Shown here: positions 22,445-34,204 of the stretch, in pieces
Layout: the number at the start of each line of letters is the position of its first letter
How positions within the stretch are numbered: the first letter of the stretch is position 1
DNA from: Erythrophleum ivorense
Taxonomy: Eukaryota > Streptophyta > Magnoliopsida > Fabales > Fabaceae
Assembly (NCBI GenBank): GCA_026724425.1
Contig: JAIUCV010001272.1
Location: 1-64,000 of the forward strand
DNA: 64,000 bases
Reading direction: 5' to 3'
Notes under the pieces: generated by a model
Told to the model about the DNA's origin: nothing
The model's database searches: none
Seen by the model: only the letters and a program-made list of their open reading frames with translations
Made by a program: the position numbers and the translations under genes

Positions 22445-23826
22445 TACCCGGTTGTACTCTTTCCCTTTCCCCTTTTCTATTGTGTTGTGTCTATCTGTTT
22501 ATTAGATTGTGTGCTGGCATTGAGGACAATGCAATGTTTAAGTGTAGGGGGGGATTCAAATAAATTTTTTGTTTTGTTTCGTTTTGGTTAGTTGATTTTT
22601 CTAGTTTCTAGACTTTTAGTCTCGCTTTTAGAATGTTGAAGTTTTGTGTTATTTTTTTCAGTTTTAAAAAAAATCTATGCTTTTGTGGAGATTGCTGGTA
22701 TTAAGGGGATCATAGCTTTGATATATCTTGATTTGATAGGGAATTGACCTTTTGTTGAGAATGCAAGTTAAGTGGCAATTAGCTTGTTCAATGAAATTTG
22801 ATGATGGTCAATTTACCCTGTGAGATGTTTGAACCTATTATTTATTCATTTCTAGTGTGTATCCCCTATCTTGCTTTTACTCTAGAACTTGGCTTGAATC
22901 TTATTCAAGGCCACATTTATTCATTTGCCATGCATGAAAATGATTAAGGCATTCATCGCTGTTTTGTTTTAGCTAGAGCCAAAAATCTATCCTACATGTG
23001 TTCAATCCATTTGTTCTTCCCTTTTTGAGCCATATATATGTTTTCCTTTTACCCTTTTAGCCATAAAAACCAAACAAATGAATTTTTTTCCTACCTTGAT
23101 CTGGATGTTTTCAATTATTAAGAGCATTATATCTTGTTAAGGTGGATGGAGGTGCATTTTCCACATCATTTATAGCCCAATTGTTTGTTGCTTATAAAAA
23201 AAAAAAAAAAAGGAAAAGCAAAGCATTTGAAAAAAAAAAGAGAGAAGATAAAAAAAAAAGGAAAGAAAAGTTGTTCTTTTAGTGCATATCTTTTGGTTTG
23301 TTGTAATTAAGGCCTTCAGATACACTTGCATTCCATCTTTATTCTTATTTTAAATGCTCTTGATGGTTTTTGGCATCCAAAATTTGCTTCTTGAATTTCC
23401 TTAATTTTTTCTGTTTTCCACTTGTTTCATACCTTAGCCCACATTACAACCATAATAAAGACCTTCTGATTCATTCATTGGCATTTGATTTTGGTGGTGG
23501 AGATGTAGATGATTGCCAAGCTTATGGTAGTAAGGTTGGGTAGGATGGAATTTGAGAGTAAACACTTCACCGTAAACACTAAAGAGTAGAGTGATAAACA
23601 CTGATCCAAGTGAGGGACTTTTATTTCATTTCATTTTTTTATTAAGTGTATTGCCATGGTATTTGCTGCATTGATGCAAGTGATATGACTTGGAGAATTA
23701 ACCTATTGATTTGCTTTGAGCTTCCTTGTGCCAAGTGACCTACACAACTCCATCTTCTTTAATTTCCTTTCTATGATTTTTTTTTTTATAGCTTTAGTCT
23801 TCTTTTGCCTAGGAGTGCAAAGGTTT
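22445..23826 (+). other. Non-coding stretch between integrase and 3' LTR; no env
   Basis: About 1.4 kb, T-rich, with A-runs at about 23200-23270 and no ORF of note. Athila elements often carry an env-like ORF here, but none is visible. A perfect hairpin and purine run lie at its left end (22517-22554). Confidence 0.7.
22517..22554 (+). promoter_or_regulatory. Hairpin plus internal polypurine-like run after integrase
   Basis: GCATTG-AGGA-CAATGC (22517-22532) is a 6-bp stem with a 4-base loop, followed by AAGTGTAGGGGGGGA (22540-22554). From memory, an ATTGAGGACAATG motif plus G-rich tract is common just after pol in Athila/Tat elements. It may act as a second plus-strand primer site; that role is inference. 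Confidence 0.5.
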
Positions 23827-23841
23827 GAGTGTGGGGGAATT
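23827..23841 (+). other. Polypurine tract
   Basis: GAGTGTGGGGGAATT lies directly before the TGATAAG start of the 3' LTR, where plus-strand DNA synthesis is primed. It resembles the internal run at 22540. Confidence 0.8.
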
Positions 23842-26546
23842 TGATAAGTATGAATTATATATATATTATTCTCCTTATCTTAAGCATTTTAATAGTTAAA
23901 TGAGGCTTAATGGATTTACTTAGATGGAATTTAAGTATAGTAGCCATCTTTTACACTTTAGGAATTAAATCACAAAATCTTGGATTTTTAATGCATAAAT
24001 CTATAAATCTTTTTAAATGAATTTTGTGAGTATTTCTATTTCATTCTTTCCATTCTTTTTGTGCAGATTTTCAATGCAAAATTGAGCTTGAATGGAAATT
24101 TATTGAAGTAGAAATGAAGGCTTTATGTGTACAATTTGAAATGAAAATTTACAAGAGAGGCTATGGTTCTTTGAATGTGGGAAGGATGCAACAGAAATGA
24201 GCACTTGAACAAGGAGTTATTGGTTTATAAAGAAAGGGAAGCAAGTGTGAGAAACTCAAGCAAATAGATGAAAAGGCTCAGCTGAAGCAGCTTACATGTT
24301 GAGATAAGAAGCAGATGCATGAGTGCAGAATCTTTACGTGGAAGCACAGCAGCTAACATGGAGAAAAGCAATTGGAGGAGCAAACTCGAGCTTTGGTTCT
24401 ACAAGGCTGGAACAAAGAAGAGACAACGAGCTGCATAAAGGGAGCTAGAGGAGCAGTAGGTTAGGTCGAAAGAATTGGAAGAGTCTTCTTCATGTTCGTG
24501 GGAGCTGAGAGTGAGGTAGGCAGCTGGATGAGGAGTGAATCAACATTGTAATACTGGCTATTGGGTTGAATACTCTTCTCGGTCTGGGCAGTGGAGTAAA
24601 GCGCCAGAAATCTAGAAGAGCTGCAGAGCATTTTCATCCATCCTTCATTGGTTCACTTTTTCTTCTCCGGACTGCAGTAGACTGTGAAGACAAAGGAGGC
24701 TGCTCATCCATCATTATTCGAACATATACACAGGGCGCTGAGATGCTGGAAGGAAGAGATGTAGCTAAACAGAGAAAGCAATGTGAAAAGCTTGCATGGT
24801 TTAAGTGAGGAAAAGGAAGCTCAACGCTGTGCAGAACACATGGAAGAGAGTGAGCAGAAACAGAGAAGAAGCTTGCATGAGCTGCAGTTTTAACGTAAAA
24901 AGCAAGTAAAGAAGACGGCCTCTGTTTGAAAAACACAAAGAGCAGTACGTGGACTGGATGGAGCATGAAGAATAGAGCAAGACGTGGAAGAAGCCTCGAG
25001 CAAATGGAAGGAGAAAAAGACGCCAGAAAAGAGCTTGAGTTGCATGGAAGAACAACGTAGGACACGACATGGGGAAGCTACAGAATGAACGAAGAAGAAG
25101 GCTTAAGAGGAGCTTCACGTAGAGAACAACACACACATTGGCTGGATAAAGAGTGAAGCAGTTGCATGGGACGTGAAAAACTCAAATGAGGCAGCAGCAG
25201 AAACAAGAAGCACGAGCTGGGCGTGTGATCACTTAAATGAAGAGTTGAAGTCACGGGCTGCACATGATTCATTGAGAAACAAAAGCGCTGGAGCTGAGGG
25301 AAGAAAAAAACGTGATTTCGGCATGCAAAAGGTTGAGCTGCACGAAGGAGGCTGCATGTGATTCATTAAAGAGCACGTGGAATCATAAAAAAAGAATTCA
25401 CGTGAAAGGGAGCATATTTCAATCATCCAGAATCCACTTCATTCATGCCTCAATATCTTCGGAAACCCTGGCCCATATATAGATTCATTCACTCATTCCA
25501 GAGGGAGACATAGAACAAAATAGGAGAGGCGTACTGTACGTAAAAAAGGCGAGACTTCTGGGAGAGGCAGGGAGAACATCCAGGGAGTATTCTTTCATTG
25601 ATCCATCCATGGCTGATGCTAATTCCATCAACTCTCCTCCGTTTAAAATCTCCATGGCAGCTTGAATCACCCATGGTGGCTAGTTGAAGTTTGGAAACTC
25701 CCAGATGCAGATTTGAGCTCCATATTTTCTCATCAAATTGGATAAATATTCCTTGCTATATCTTTTAATTCCAGCATTAAATCTTTTATTAATTTGACTA
25801 GGTTTAGTTGATTGATTTAGGAACTTAATTGCTAAAAATTATTGGATTAGTTTGTTTAAAATAATTTGATTTTGGAATTTTAATTGTAATCGTCGCATGT
25901 TTGTAAAAATTCCAGAATTAGTGCTGTGCAAATCACTTTTAAATTCCTCTTAATTTTCAGTTAATTGATGCAATAGTTGTTGGATTAATTAGCTAGAATT
26001 TTTGTGCAATTAATTGTTTAAGGAATTAATTAATCTAATTGGTTAATTAGTATCTTAAGTGAATTGTGTAGTAGATTCTATTAATCAATTAAAATTGGTT
26101 AAAGTGTGTTCTTGTTCTTAATTCAATTAATTAGTTATTCAAGGTTTCTTGTGGTTGCAAATTCCTTGTATAATTAATAAATTGAACCTTGGATGGTTAT
26201 TCAAGAATCTTTACAGGAAATACACTAAAGAGCAAGGAATTAATTCCAAATTTGGTAAACTAAACCAAGGGCAAGGATAATTGAATTCTAGGGAGTCCAA
26301 TGCAAGGCTGGCTACCATATTTTCTTAATTGTTCACCTCATTTAGCTTTAAGTTTGTTTTGATTTTTGTCAATTAAATTCTAGTGCTTCAAATCCCCAAA
26401 ACAAGTTTCAATTAGCAATACTTAGAATACCCCTTTCATAAATAAATTGAGGCATAAACTCCAAGGGAGATGACCTAGGTTGCACCATTTACTACAAAAT
26501 TTATTTTGCTTCCTAGTTTTATTTAAGTTGAGCGACACAATCGTCA
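23842..26546 (+). repeat. 3' LTR of the Athila-type element
   Basis: 2705 bp, canonical TGATAAG...TCGTCA termini. It is about 97% identical to the 5' LTR by hand count. It is followed by AAGGC (26547-26551), the partner of AGGGC before the 5' LTR, and then by the rest of the L-family LTR target. Confidence 0.94.
25476..25482 (+). promoter_or_regulatory. TATA box of the Athila 3' LTR
   Basis: TATATAG in GCCCATATATAGATTCATTC, equivalent to 12395 in the 5' LTR. Confidence 0.55.
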
Positions 26547-26737
26547 AAGGCTTTTTAAATGAAAATTTTAAGTTGCCAATATTCTCAGAGGCCCTAAAAA
26601 CCATGGGAAGCCCCAAGACTGGTAAAGCTCCTCCGATGTACAATTTTCAACGTCGGTAAGCTTGAACTTTGACTGAGTCGTTCAGTAAGGTTTTAGCTCC
26701 AAATTGAGTAATTCTAAAGGCATTTTATTAAGTTAGG
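26547..26737 (+). repeat. L-family LTR (copy F, piece 2)
   Basis: Resumes the LTR where the Athila element interrupted it (GGCTTTTTAAATG, then TTCTCAGAGGCCC). It ends ...CATTTTATTAAGTTAGG at the start of TRIM-like element a. The expected next bases (GGGAACCTAAATTTTATAATGG) occur inverted at 34204, behind TTGGG, a near match to TTAGG here. Copy I is therefore the missing right part. Confidence 0.8.
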
Positions 26738-27050
26738 TGTAAAGTCCCACATTGACTAGAAGGGGCCTATGGCTAGCCCATATAAGTAAGGGAGAATCCC
26801 TTCCCACTAAGGCACGCTTTTCCTATAAGTTAAGATGGAAGGGATAATACCTTGGTGGCTCTGTGTGGTGTTGGTATTAGAGCAATCTTGGCCCATGTGC
26901 GACCCAAGGATAGGTCGGCCCCCAAAAGGGGGGTGGATTGTAAAGTCCCATATCGACTGGAAAAGACCTTTGGCTAGCCTATATAAGTGGGGGAAAATCC
27001 CTCCCCACCAAGGCGCGATTTTCCCGTGAGTTAAGAAGGAAGGGACAATA
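26738..27050 (+). mobile_element. TRIM-like short LTR element a, right LTR truncated
   Basis: Left LTR 26738-26869 (132 bp, TGTAAAGTCCCAC...CTCTGTGTGG). Internal part 26870-26938 (69 bp) with a tRNA-Met-type primer site TGGTATTAGAGC (one mismatch to TGGTATCAGAGC) and a purine run AAAAGGGGGGTGGAT. Right LTR from 26939, cut at 27050 after GGGACAATA. There is no coding capacity: a terminal-repeat retrotransposon in miniature, moved in trans. Its left flank is TTAGG. Confidence 0.82.
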
Positions 27051-30021
27051 AAATCATGCAATCTTAGTCATTCTGGGAAGCTATGGATGTCTACTTCATA
27101 CTAAAAATATGCCCAGACCATAACATTTATCACAAAGGGCGTTTGACATCCAAAATGATCCAAAGGTCAGACTGAATTCTAGAACTGTCATAGAATTTTG
27201 CAGAAAATTTTGAAAATGTCCATTAATTCCAAAAAAATCAAAAACCAACAAAATTTACCATTCCAAAAAGCTCTTGATTAACCCTACATGTCTACAAAAT
27301 TTCATGGGCAAATTCCTTCATTTGGTCAGTTTGTGCCATGGGGTTCCATTTTGGTCATTTTTAGCTCCATAATGGTATCAAAGGGTCCAAATTTGCTTCC
27401 CAAGCTTGTGTGGCCATTTGAGCATGGAAGATTACACCAAAATGAAATTTTAAACTTGTCTTAAAGGTGCACAAACACAGAATTTAAGAACTCACACTCT
27501 CACCCCATACCATACACACATTTCCATAAGGCTAGTCTTGGCATTCCATACCCAAAAATTGCAATACATTCCATTTATCCACAAATTTCATACATATATC
27601 ATCTATTAGGATGTTTACACATGTTCCATTCATTGTGCATCAATTCTAACAAAAGATTACATCATATGCCACTCTTTTGGTTACAACATAAACAAAATTA
27701 AAAGCGTTATGATCAAGGCTTCATCTCCTCACTTGGTGGCTTCCATTTCCTTGTTCATTGGCTCCCCCTAGCATGTTAAGATATTGGAGAGGAGGGAATC
27801 AGATTCAAAGAATCCCAATAGCTCATCTTCCATTCAATCATGCATAAAGAATGCAATACAAGTCTTAAGGATGCATGCATGGCATATTAATATAGAAAAT
27901 GGTGCAAAATACATTCTTGGCATTTACATAAAGCACACATAACATACTTAGGCTTGCCAAATGAATTGATTAGCCTCACCCACTTTCTTCAAGGTTCTTG
28001 GACTTGCCTCACCCTTTTTCTCAAAGTCCATGAACTAAGCTTGCTCTTGGTAGACTTTCTCTTGGTCTCAACCACTTCTAAGGGCTCTTGACTCATCCTC
28101 ACCAAAGATAGAAGGTTCTTGGCCCTCCACATTCAAGCAAATCAATGCAAATATTCTAGGCATCATTGAATACATAATGCAACACTATGGTTCCATGGAA
28201 CATAGGCATCATACCAGGACATAATTTATAGTTTAAAATACACATACACACATTCAAAGATAATGTAGACATTCCTTCATGCATGAGAGAAAAGAGAGAG
28301 AGCTACCTTGCTTGCATTCACATACTTTTTCCTTAAGCTTTGAGTCCTCTCCCTTGACCTCACATGCCTAAAAAGGTGGAGACCATTTCTATTAGCCTAG
28401 ACACACCAAAAGAAACATGAATTACTCATGGGAACAAGCCTTGACATTATACACACTTTACATGATGCTACTTTGGTTTATGGTTCCATTATGCTTCCAT
28501 AAGGCACTTAATGAAGCAACTATAAAAATTCATGATCTTGGCTCCCTTCTCTCCTTCAATCTATGATTCTTGACTCCATTTAGACTCCTTGGAGTCATCA
28601 CATAATTATTTTAAAGAGCCTAGTTAGGAGTTGCTTCATTATGCTACATTATGGAGCCTACACTTCCATCTCACTATCTATGGTTTCTAAAATTTTTTCA
28701 AGGCTTCCTCTCATCTTTTTCCATCCTACATGACTCAAAAATAAGCTTGAAACAAATTAAAACTTTCCCTTGGTACTCTTTCTAGCCTAGGCCAACATTA
28801 TGGAAGCATTTGGGGTTCAAGGGGTTTTCAACTTTTCCTTGATGGGGGAGTCACTTGGGAGGCTTCCTAGGGGTCTTAAGAACACTCACATATGCTAGGG
28901 AATGCATGAATCAAATCAGTTTTTACAATATGTTCAAGACTTCTTCACTTTCCTAACTTGAATTTTACTTGCTTTTCTTCCCCATTTCTTTGCAATTCTT
29001 AGGTGCCCACATACTAAATCAATGGATTCTTTCTTGTTTTAGATAGAAACTCCTTCCCCATAATGGTTCTATTTTTGGTTGTGACTCTCAGATACAAGAA
29101 GCAAGAAGAAGAAGTAAAGCTACAAGGATATCTACCTTAAATCCAAGCTTCTATCAAGAGTCTCTTCCTTTGGTCTTGGTTCCTTTTTGAAACTCTAATC
29201 CTTCCCCTCTAGTTCAAGGCCAAAACAGAACTATTTCATCCACCAAAACCATGGAAAGATGAAGTAAGAAGAGAAGAACAACTTTAAAGAAGAGAAAGCC
29301 ATGAAATTCCTTGAATTTACCAATCTTTCTTGGCTTTCTTCTCCCTTCTCTTGTGCTTCCCTTTGTGAGCCTCTTTCAAATCTATTTTAGACCAGAAAAG
29401 CATCGGTGGAGAGGAAGGAGAAGGGCTAGACGTGATTTTAAAAGAAAAAGGGTGAAGTTAACATACTTTTTTAACTTTTCATTTGAGTCCCTAATCCATG
29501 GTTTTGTCCATTTGGTCTCATTTCAACTCCTTTTCAAAATCAATCTCTTCCATCATAATTCCTTAGGTTCTTAATCATAATAATTGCTTTTAAATCACTC
29601 AAAAAGGATCTAAAATCATTCTGAACCATTCGGTCAAAGTTTTAGTCAACCAACAGCCAAAATCGCTAACCGAGGGGTTTCAATTGTTCTAAGGGTTTCC
29701 ATGGTATTCAGGGCCTCCAAGAACCTCAGAAAGCTCAAATTTTCCATTTAAAAAACCCTCCTGTGAGTTTTCAAAATTTTCCAAAAATTACAAAAATGCC
29801 CCTGCTTCCTTCGGCAAATTTTCTGAGCTCTTCTGGCTTTGGATTTTGGGCATCTTAAACCTCAAATCCTCATTTTCTAATATTTAAAATCTTATCATAA
29901 TTTTAGTTGGCCCTAATTCCTTCTATTTCAAGGACTTTCTTTTATATTTGGCCCATTTCTGACGTTTACAGAAAAATCGAACATTATGTTTCTCACGTTT
30001 ATGGAGGGACCGGATGTTACA
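27051..30021 (-). repeat. L-family LTR (copy G), minus strand, 3' end missing
   Basis: Read on the minus strand it begins TGTAACATCCGGTCC at 30021 and passes the promoter, splice-donor-like (near 28300) and minisatellite (about 28125-27965) landmarks. It breaks off at 27051 in the region of the GCATGATTTT landmark, about 400 bp short of the usual end. It is the first L copy in opposite orientation to its left-hand neighbours. Confidence 0.72.
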
Positions 30022-30029
30022 TTTCTTAC

Positions 30030-30563
30030 ACCACACAGAGCCACCAAGGTATTGTCCCTTCCTTCTTAACTCACAGGAAAAGTGCACCTTGGTGGGGAGA
30101 GATTCTCCCCCACTTATATGGGCTAGTCACAGGCCCCTTCCAGCTGATATGGGACTTTACAATCCATCCCCCTTTTGGAGTCGACCCATCCTTGTGTTGC
30201 ATATGGGTCAAGATTGCTCTTATAACAACCATACAGAGCCACCAAGGTATTGTCCCTTCCTTCCTGCTTAACTCATGGGAAAAGCGCGCCTTGGTGGAGA
30301 GAGATTCTCCCCTACTTATATGGGCTAGCTATAGGCCCCTTCCAGCCGATGTGAGACTTTACAATCCACCCCCCTTTTGGGGCCGACCCATCCTTGGGTC
30401 ACACATAGGCCAGGATTGCTCTAATACCAGCACCACACAGAGCCACCAAGGTATTGTCCCTTCCTTCTTAACTCACGGGAAAAGGGCACCTTGGTGGGGA
30501 GGGATTCTCCCCCACTTATATGGGCTAGCCACAGGCTCCTTCCAGCTGACGTGGGACTTTACA
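30030..30563 (-). mobile_element. Tandem TRIM-like array b: three LTRs and two internal regions
   Basis: On the minus strand: LTR 30563-30432, internal 30431-30364, LTR 30363-30229, internal 30228-30162, LTR 30161-30030. The LTRs are about 132-135 bp and the internal parts 67-68 bp. The primer site is TGGTATTAGAGC in one unit and TGTTATAAGAGC (decayed) in the other; both internals end in a purine run before TGTAAAG. Such LTR-shared trimers arise by unequal recombination between LTRs. Seven bases separate it from copy G. Confidence 0.85.
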
Positions 30564-30900
30564 AATACACTAGCAAATGCAAGCCATCAAGTAACCAAAT
30601 CTCACATTTCTATTGATTTTGCACCAAAAATGGTTCATATACCATTCATACATGATATTACATTTATTCATTAGTCTACAACTCAAAAATAATATGTACA
30701 TGAGTATTTTGACATTCCTACACACTTTAAGATTACATAAGTTACATCATTGTCAAAACAATGCTATTCATGCTTCATTGTTTCCATTCCTTGGCTCTTG
30801 AGTTCCACCTAAGCCATATGAGATAAGAGAGGAGAAGGGGTAAGATTCATGCAATCTCAATAACTCTTCTCCCCTTCAATTACACATAAAGAATGAAAAT
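30564..30900 (-). repeat. L-family LTR (copy H), inverted middle piece of the E-H-K LTR
   Basis: Read on the minus strand from 30900 it starts ATTTT-CATTCTTTATG, exactly continuing copy E, which ends ...ACTTGTATTTT at 10528. It ends at 30564 with ...AGTGTATT; copy K (36169) resumes with GCATTCATGAATGTGG at the same LTR coordinate. Confidence 0.78.
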
Positions 30901-33900
30901 TGTAACACCATGATTTCCTAGCTCAATCTATGCTACTTTCATGTGTCATGTCATTAATTGTGCAAAAGGGTGGGAAAAATGACATTAAAATAAAGGAAAA
31001 TTATGTTTAAGGACCAAGAAGTGAAAAAATTTATTTTTAAGGGCCTATTACCACTAGGTTCAACTATTTGTTGCTAAACTTAGTGGTAATCATCCTAAAA
31101 CAAGTGGTAATATGTCCTTAAAAATAAATTTCTTCACTTTTTAGTCCTTTATTATAATTCTCCTTTAAAATAATACATTATTTAGCATTGCGTTGCGTAT
31201 AAAAATTTCATTCGGTGTCATGTGGACCATATGAGCTCATATATCATATTTTCATATTTATTTACATGGATACAACTCATTTTCATTACCAAAAGTGTCC
31301 TACAACTTGTGGAAACCAAAGGGAAGCATAAAACTTATACTTGTATTTTCGGCTAGAATTTTGCTATTTCTGTCACAAACTTCAAAACATCATAACTAAT
31401 TTTAGAAAAATCAAAATTATTCATTCTTGATCATTCTAGAAAGCTACACATGTCTAATTTATCCTAAAAATATGTCTAGACTATGAAACACAGCAAAGAA
31501 GACCTTTGGCATCTAAAAAGGTCTAGAGGTCTGGCTGTCCATTGGTGCTGTCACAAGTTTCTACAACAAACTTCAAAAATGTCCAATTAATTTCAAAAGA
31601 ATCCAATCCATGTAAATAATGCAAATTTGGAAAGCTACAGATGTTAGCTAGAGGAGAAAAATAACGCTAGACCATTTTAGGCACGTTCATATCTCAAAAC
31701 CTAATCAAATAGTACCTGAGGTTAGTTAGGGCACTTGATATTGAGCAAGAATTTCAAAAATTCATATCTCCCTCTTCAGGTATCCAAATGAGGTTCTTCT
31801 AGTTGGTACAAGTCACTGGGAAGTCTAGCTTCTCCATATAAAATTTTGTGATAATTGAACATCATTTGCCCTATAAGTGATAAAATTAAATTTCGAACTA
31901 GTGCTACAGTACCAATGACCAAAACCAAAAAAATTTCCAACTTCAACAATTCACCAAATATTCCACAAACCTCTAAAAATTACCTACTTTAGCCTACTAA
32001 AAATCTCTCAATAAGCTCTAGATGCATGCCAAATTTTAGACCAAGAAGCTCATTTGAATAAAAAGTGATATAGCCTCATGAAATAGTTATTTTTGTTCCC
32101 TATTAAGAGTCACTTTGGTTCAAATGGCCTCTTCTTGAGTTTGGCCCCTCTTGGGTAAGTTTAAAAGCATAATTAAGACTTGTAGAAACTGCCCAAGTGG
32201 TCCCAAACCCCATGCATCTTAATTTGGCAACTCCACATCCAATAATATATATGTAACCATAACCACACAAGAGGCAATTTCCATGATTTGCATTGATTTA
32301 ATGTCACACATGGGTTACATAATATTCATACATCATATTAATATTACTCAAGGTCTTACATCACCAAAATAATATATATAAGACTACTTTGATATTTAAA
32401 TACAAAGAGAACTACTAAATCTTCCAAGTTTAGCTAGTTAAAGTTCTTGGCTTGCCTTTCTTGCATCTTGAGAGCCACCTAGACATTTGAAGATGGAAGA
32501 AGGGAAGGGGAGTGAGATTCTAAGAATCCCAATAGCTCACATACACCCATTCACATACATTCAAGGCATACATACATTAATGACACAATTATGAAACATA
32601 AGGTGTGCAAGACTACAATTTCATGCCACATCTACACATCAAGATCATTCTCATGCTCTAAGGACTTTTGGTTTTGCCTTACCCCATTTCTAGGACTTTT
32701 GGAGTTGCCTCACTCTTGGTTTAGGGACTTTTGACTTCACCTCATCCATCTAAGGGACTTTTGGTCTAGTCTCACCTATGTTTTGAGACTTTTGGCACAT
32801 CCTCACCCACTTAAAAGGACTTTTGACATCACCTCACCCTTATGAGCCAATCTCACATTCAAAGGCATTCAAGAGTACAATTGGCACCAATGCAATTTCA
32901 TGAGATCATGTGGCATATTACCAAATCATAAGAACACATACAAGCACACAATGACATACATATGCACACAAGAAAGTATGAAGAATAAGGTGGAGAGTTA
33001 CCTTTCAATTTATGCAAGCTTACTTTGCTAATTCCTTCCCCTCCTTGATTTCACAAGAGCACTTAGGTGGTTAGTTATTCTCTTGGCCTAGACAACACAA
33101 GGAACACACAATCACATAATTGAAGCAAGCCAAGACACTAAACTAAAGCTTAAACACACGGTTTCATACTTGGCATTATGGTTCCATAATTAGCCTAATG
33201 AAGCAACTCTTGGAATTCAATTTCTAGGTTCCATTCTCTTATTATTTCTATACTTCTTGGACTCGTTTAAGGTCCTTGGAGCCATTACACATTCAATTGC
33301 ATAATTGGAAATCCAAGTTGCTTCATAAAATACCATTATTGACACCATTGCTTCATCTCTCATTCCATGATTTTTCCCAATGGTTCCTTTCATCTTCTAA
33401 TATCATACGAAGTCTCAAACCAAGGCTAGAACAAATTAAAACACTCCCTAGCCCTATGAACTATGCTTAGCCGAGGCATACCCATCAAAGGAGGTTCTTG
33501 GAGGTCAAAATGTTTCCTTGATGGAAGAGCCATTTGGGGAGGATTCTAAGGGTCTTAGGAGCTCAAGGAAATATTCAAATGACTAAGAAAACATTTACAC
33601 AAAATCACATTTTACAAAACCCTAAGAAAGCGTACACTTTTCTATCTTGATTTCCATTGGTTTTTTATTAAATCTCTTGCCATATTCTTAATCCCAAAAT
33701 TCATCTCCTCCCACCCCCCCTTATGTTGGCCAAAAATAGCACAAGGAAGAGCAACAAGGATGAAGCATCAAGAATGGAAAATTACCTTGGTTCTAAGCTT
33801 GTTTCCAAAGCCTTTCTTCCTTGGTTCTCTTCTCCTTGGAAAATTTGAAATTCTCCTCTTGGTTCTGGACCAAAAACAGAACCAAAAAGCTTAACTAAAC

Positions 33901-34204
33901 CATAGAAAGAGAGGAGGAAGAGAGGATAACAAGATTGGAAGAGGAAGAGGCATAAAATTCTGTGAGATTATTAACTTTTTCTTGGTTTTCTTCCCCTTTT
34001 AGTGTGCCTAAGAGAGTAGATCAATTTCTGTATTTTGGGTAGAAAATTTCGTGCTTAAAAAGGTGGGAGAAGAAAGGAGAAGTGTGTGGGAGTTTCTAGA
34101 AGCATACTTTTCCAAAAATTCTAATTTTATCCTTTTGTAATGGCAATTTCATTTCAGCTCCTTTTTGAGAACTGCCTTTTCCATTATAAAATTTAGGTTC
34201 CCAA
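30901..34204 (-). repeat. L-family LTR (copy I), inverted right part of LTR F
   Basis: Its 3' terminus (TGTAACACCATG on the plus strand) lies at 30901. On the minus strand it runs from TTGGGAACCTAAATTTTATAATGG at 34204 through the minisatellite (about 32850-32660) and the ACGCAACGC block near 31190 to the end. Together with F (243 + 191 bp) it makes one LTR of about 3.7 kb, the normal length. Its insertion in E/H is marked by ATTTT on both sides. Confidence 0.78.

Larger units (their letters stand above)
10772..26546 (+). mobile_element. Athila-type Ty3/gypsy LTR retrotransposon, 15.8 kb, inactive
   Basis: Order: 5' LTR (10772-13466), tRNA-Asp primer site, gag, protease, reverse transcriptase, RNase H, integrase, a 1.4-kb non-coding stretch, polypurine tract, 3' LTR (23842-26546). 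The flanking pentamers are AGGGC (10767-10771) and AAGGC (26547-26551), a 4/5 target-site duplication inside an L-family LTR. The lineage is read from the tRNA-Asp primer site, the long LTRs, the DLGA protease and the integrase. A 2715-bp solo LTR interrupts gag. All domains carry stops or frameshifts, so it is not autonomous. The reading frames show no Athila env-like ORF. Confidence 0.95.

Noticed and set aside
23195..23275. A-runs as a poly(A) tail of a LINE or processed pseudogene
   Set aside because: No coding sequence precedes them and no duplication was seen; they lie within the non-coding part of the Athila element.
29907..30674. Plus-strand frame of 255 codons with internal repeats (SHQGIVPSFLTH-type)
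   Set aside because: It reads antisense through the tandem TRIM-like array; the protein repeats are just the repeated 132-bp LTRs and 68-bp internal parts.
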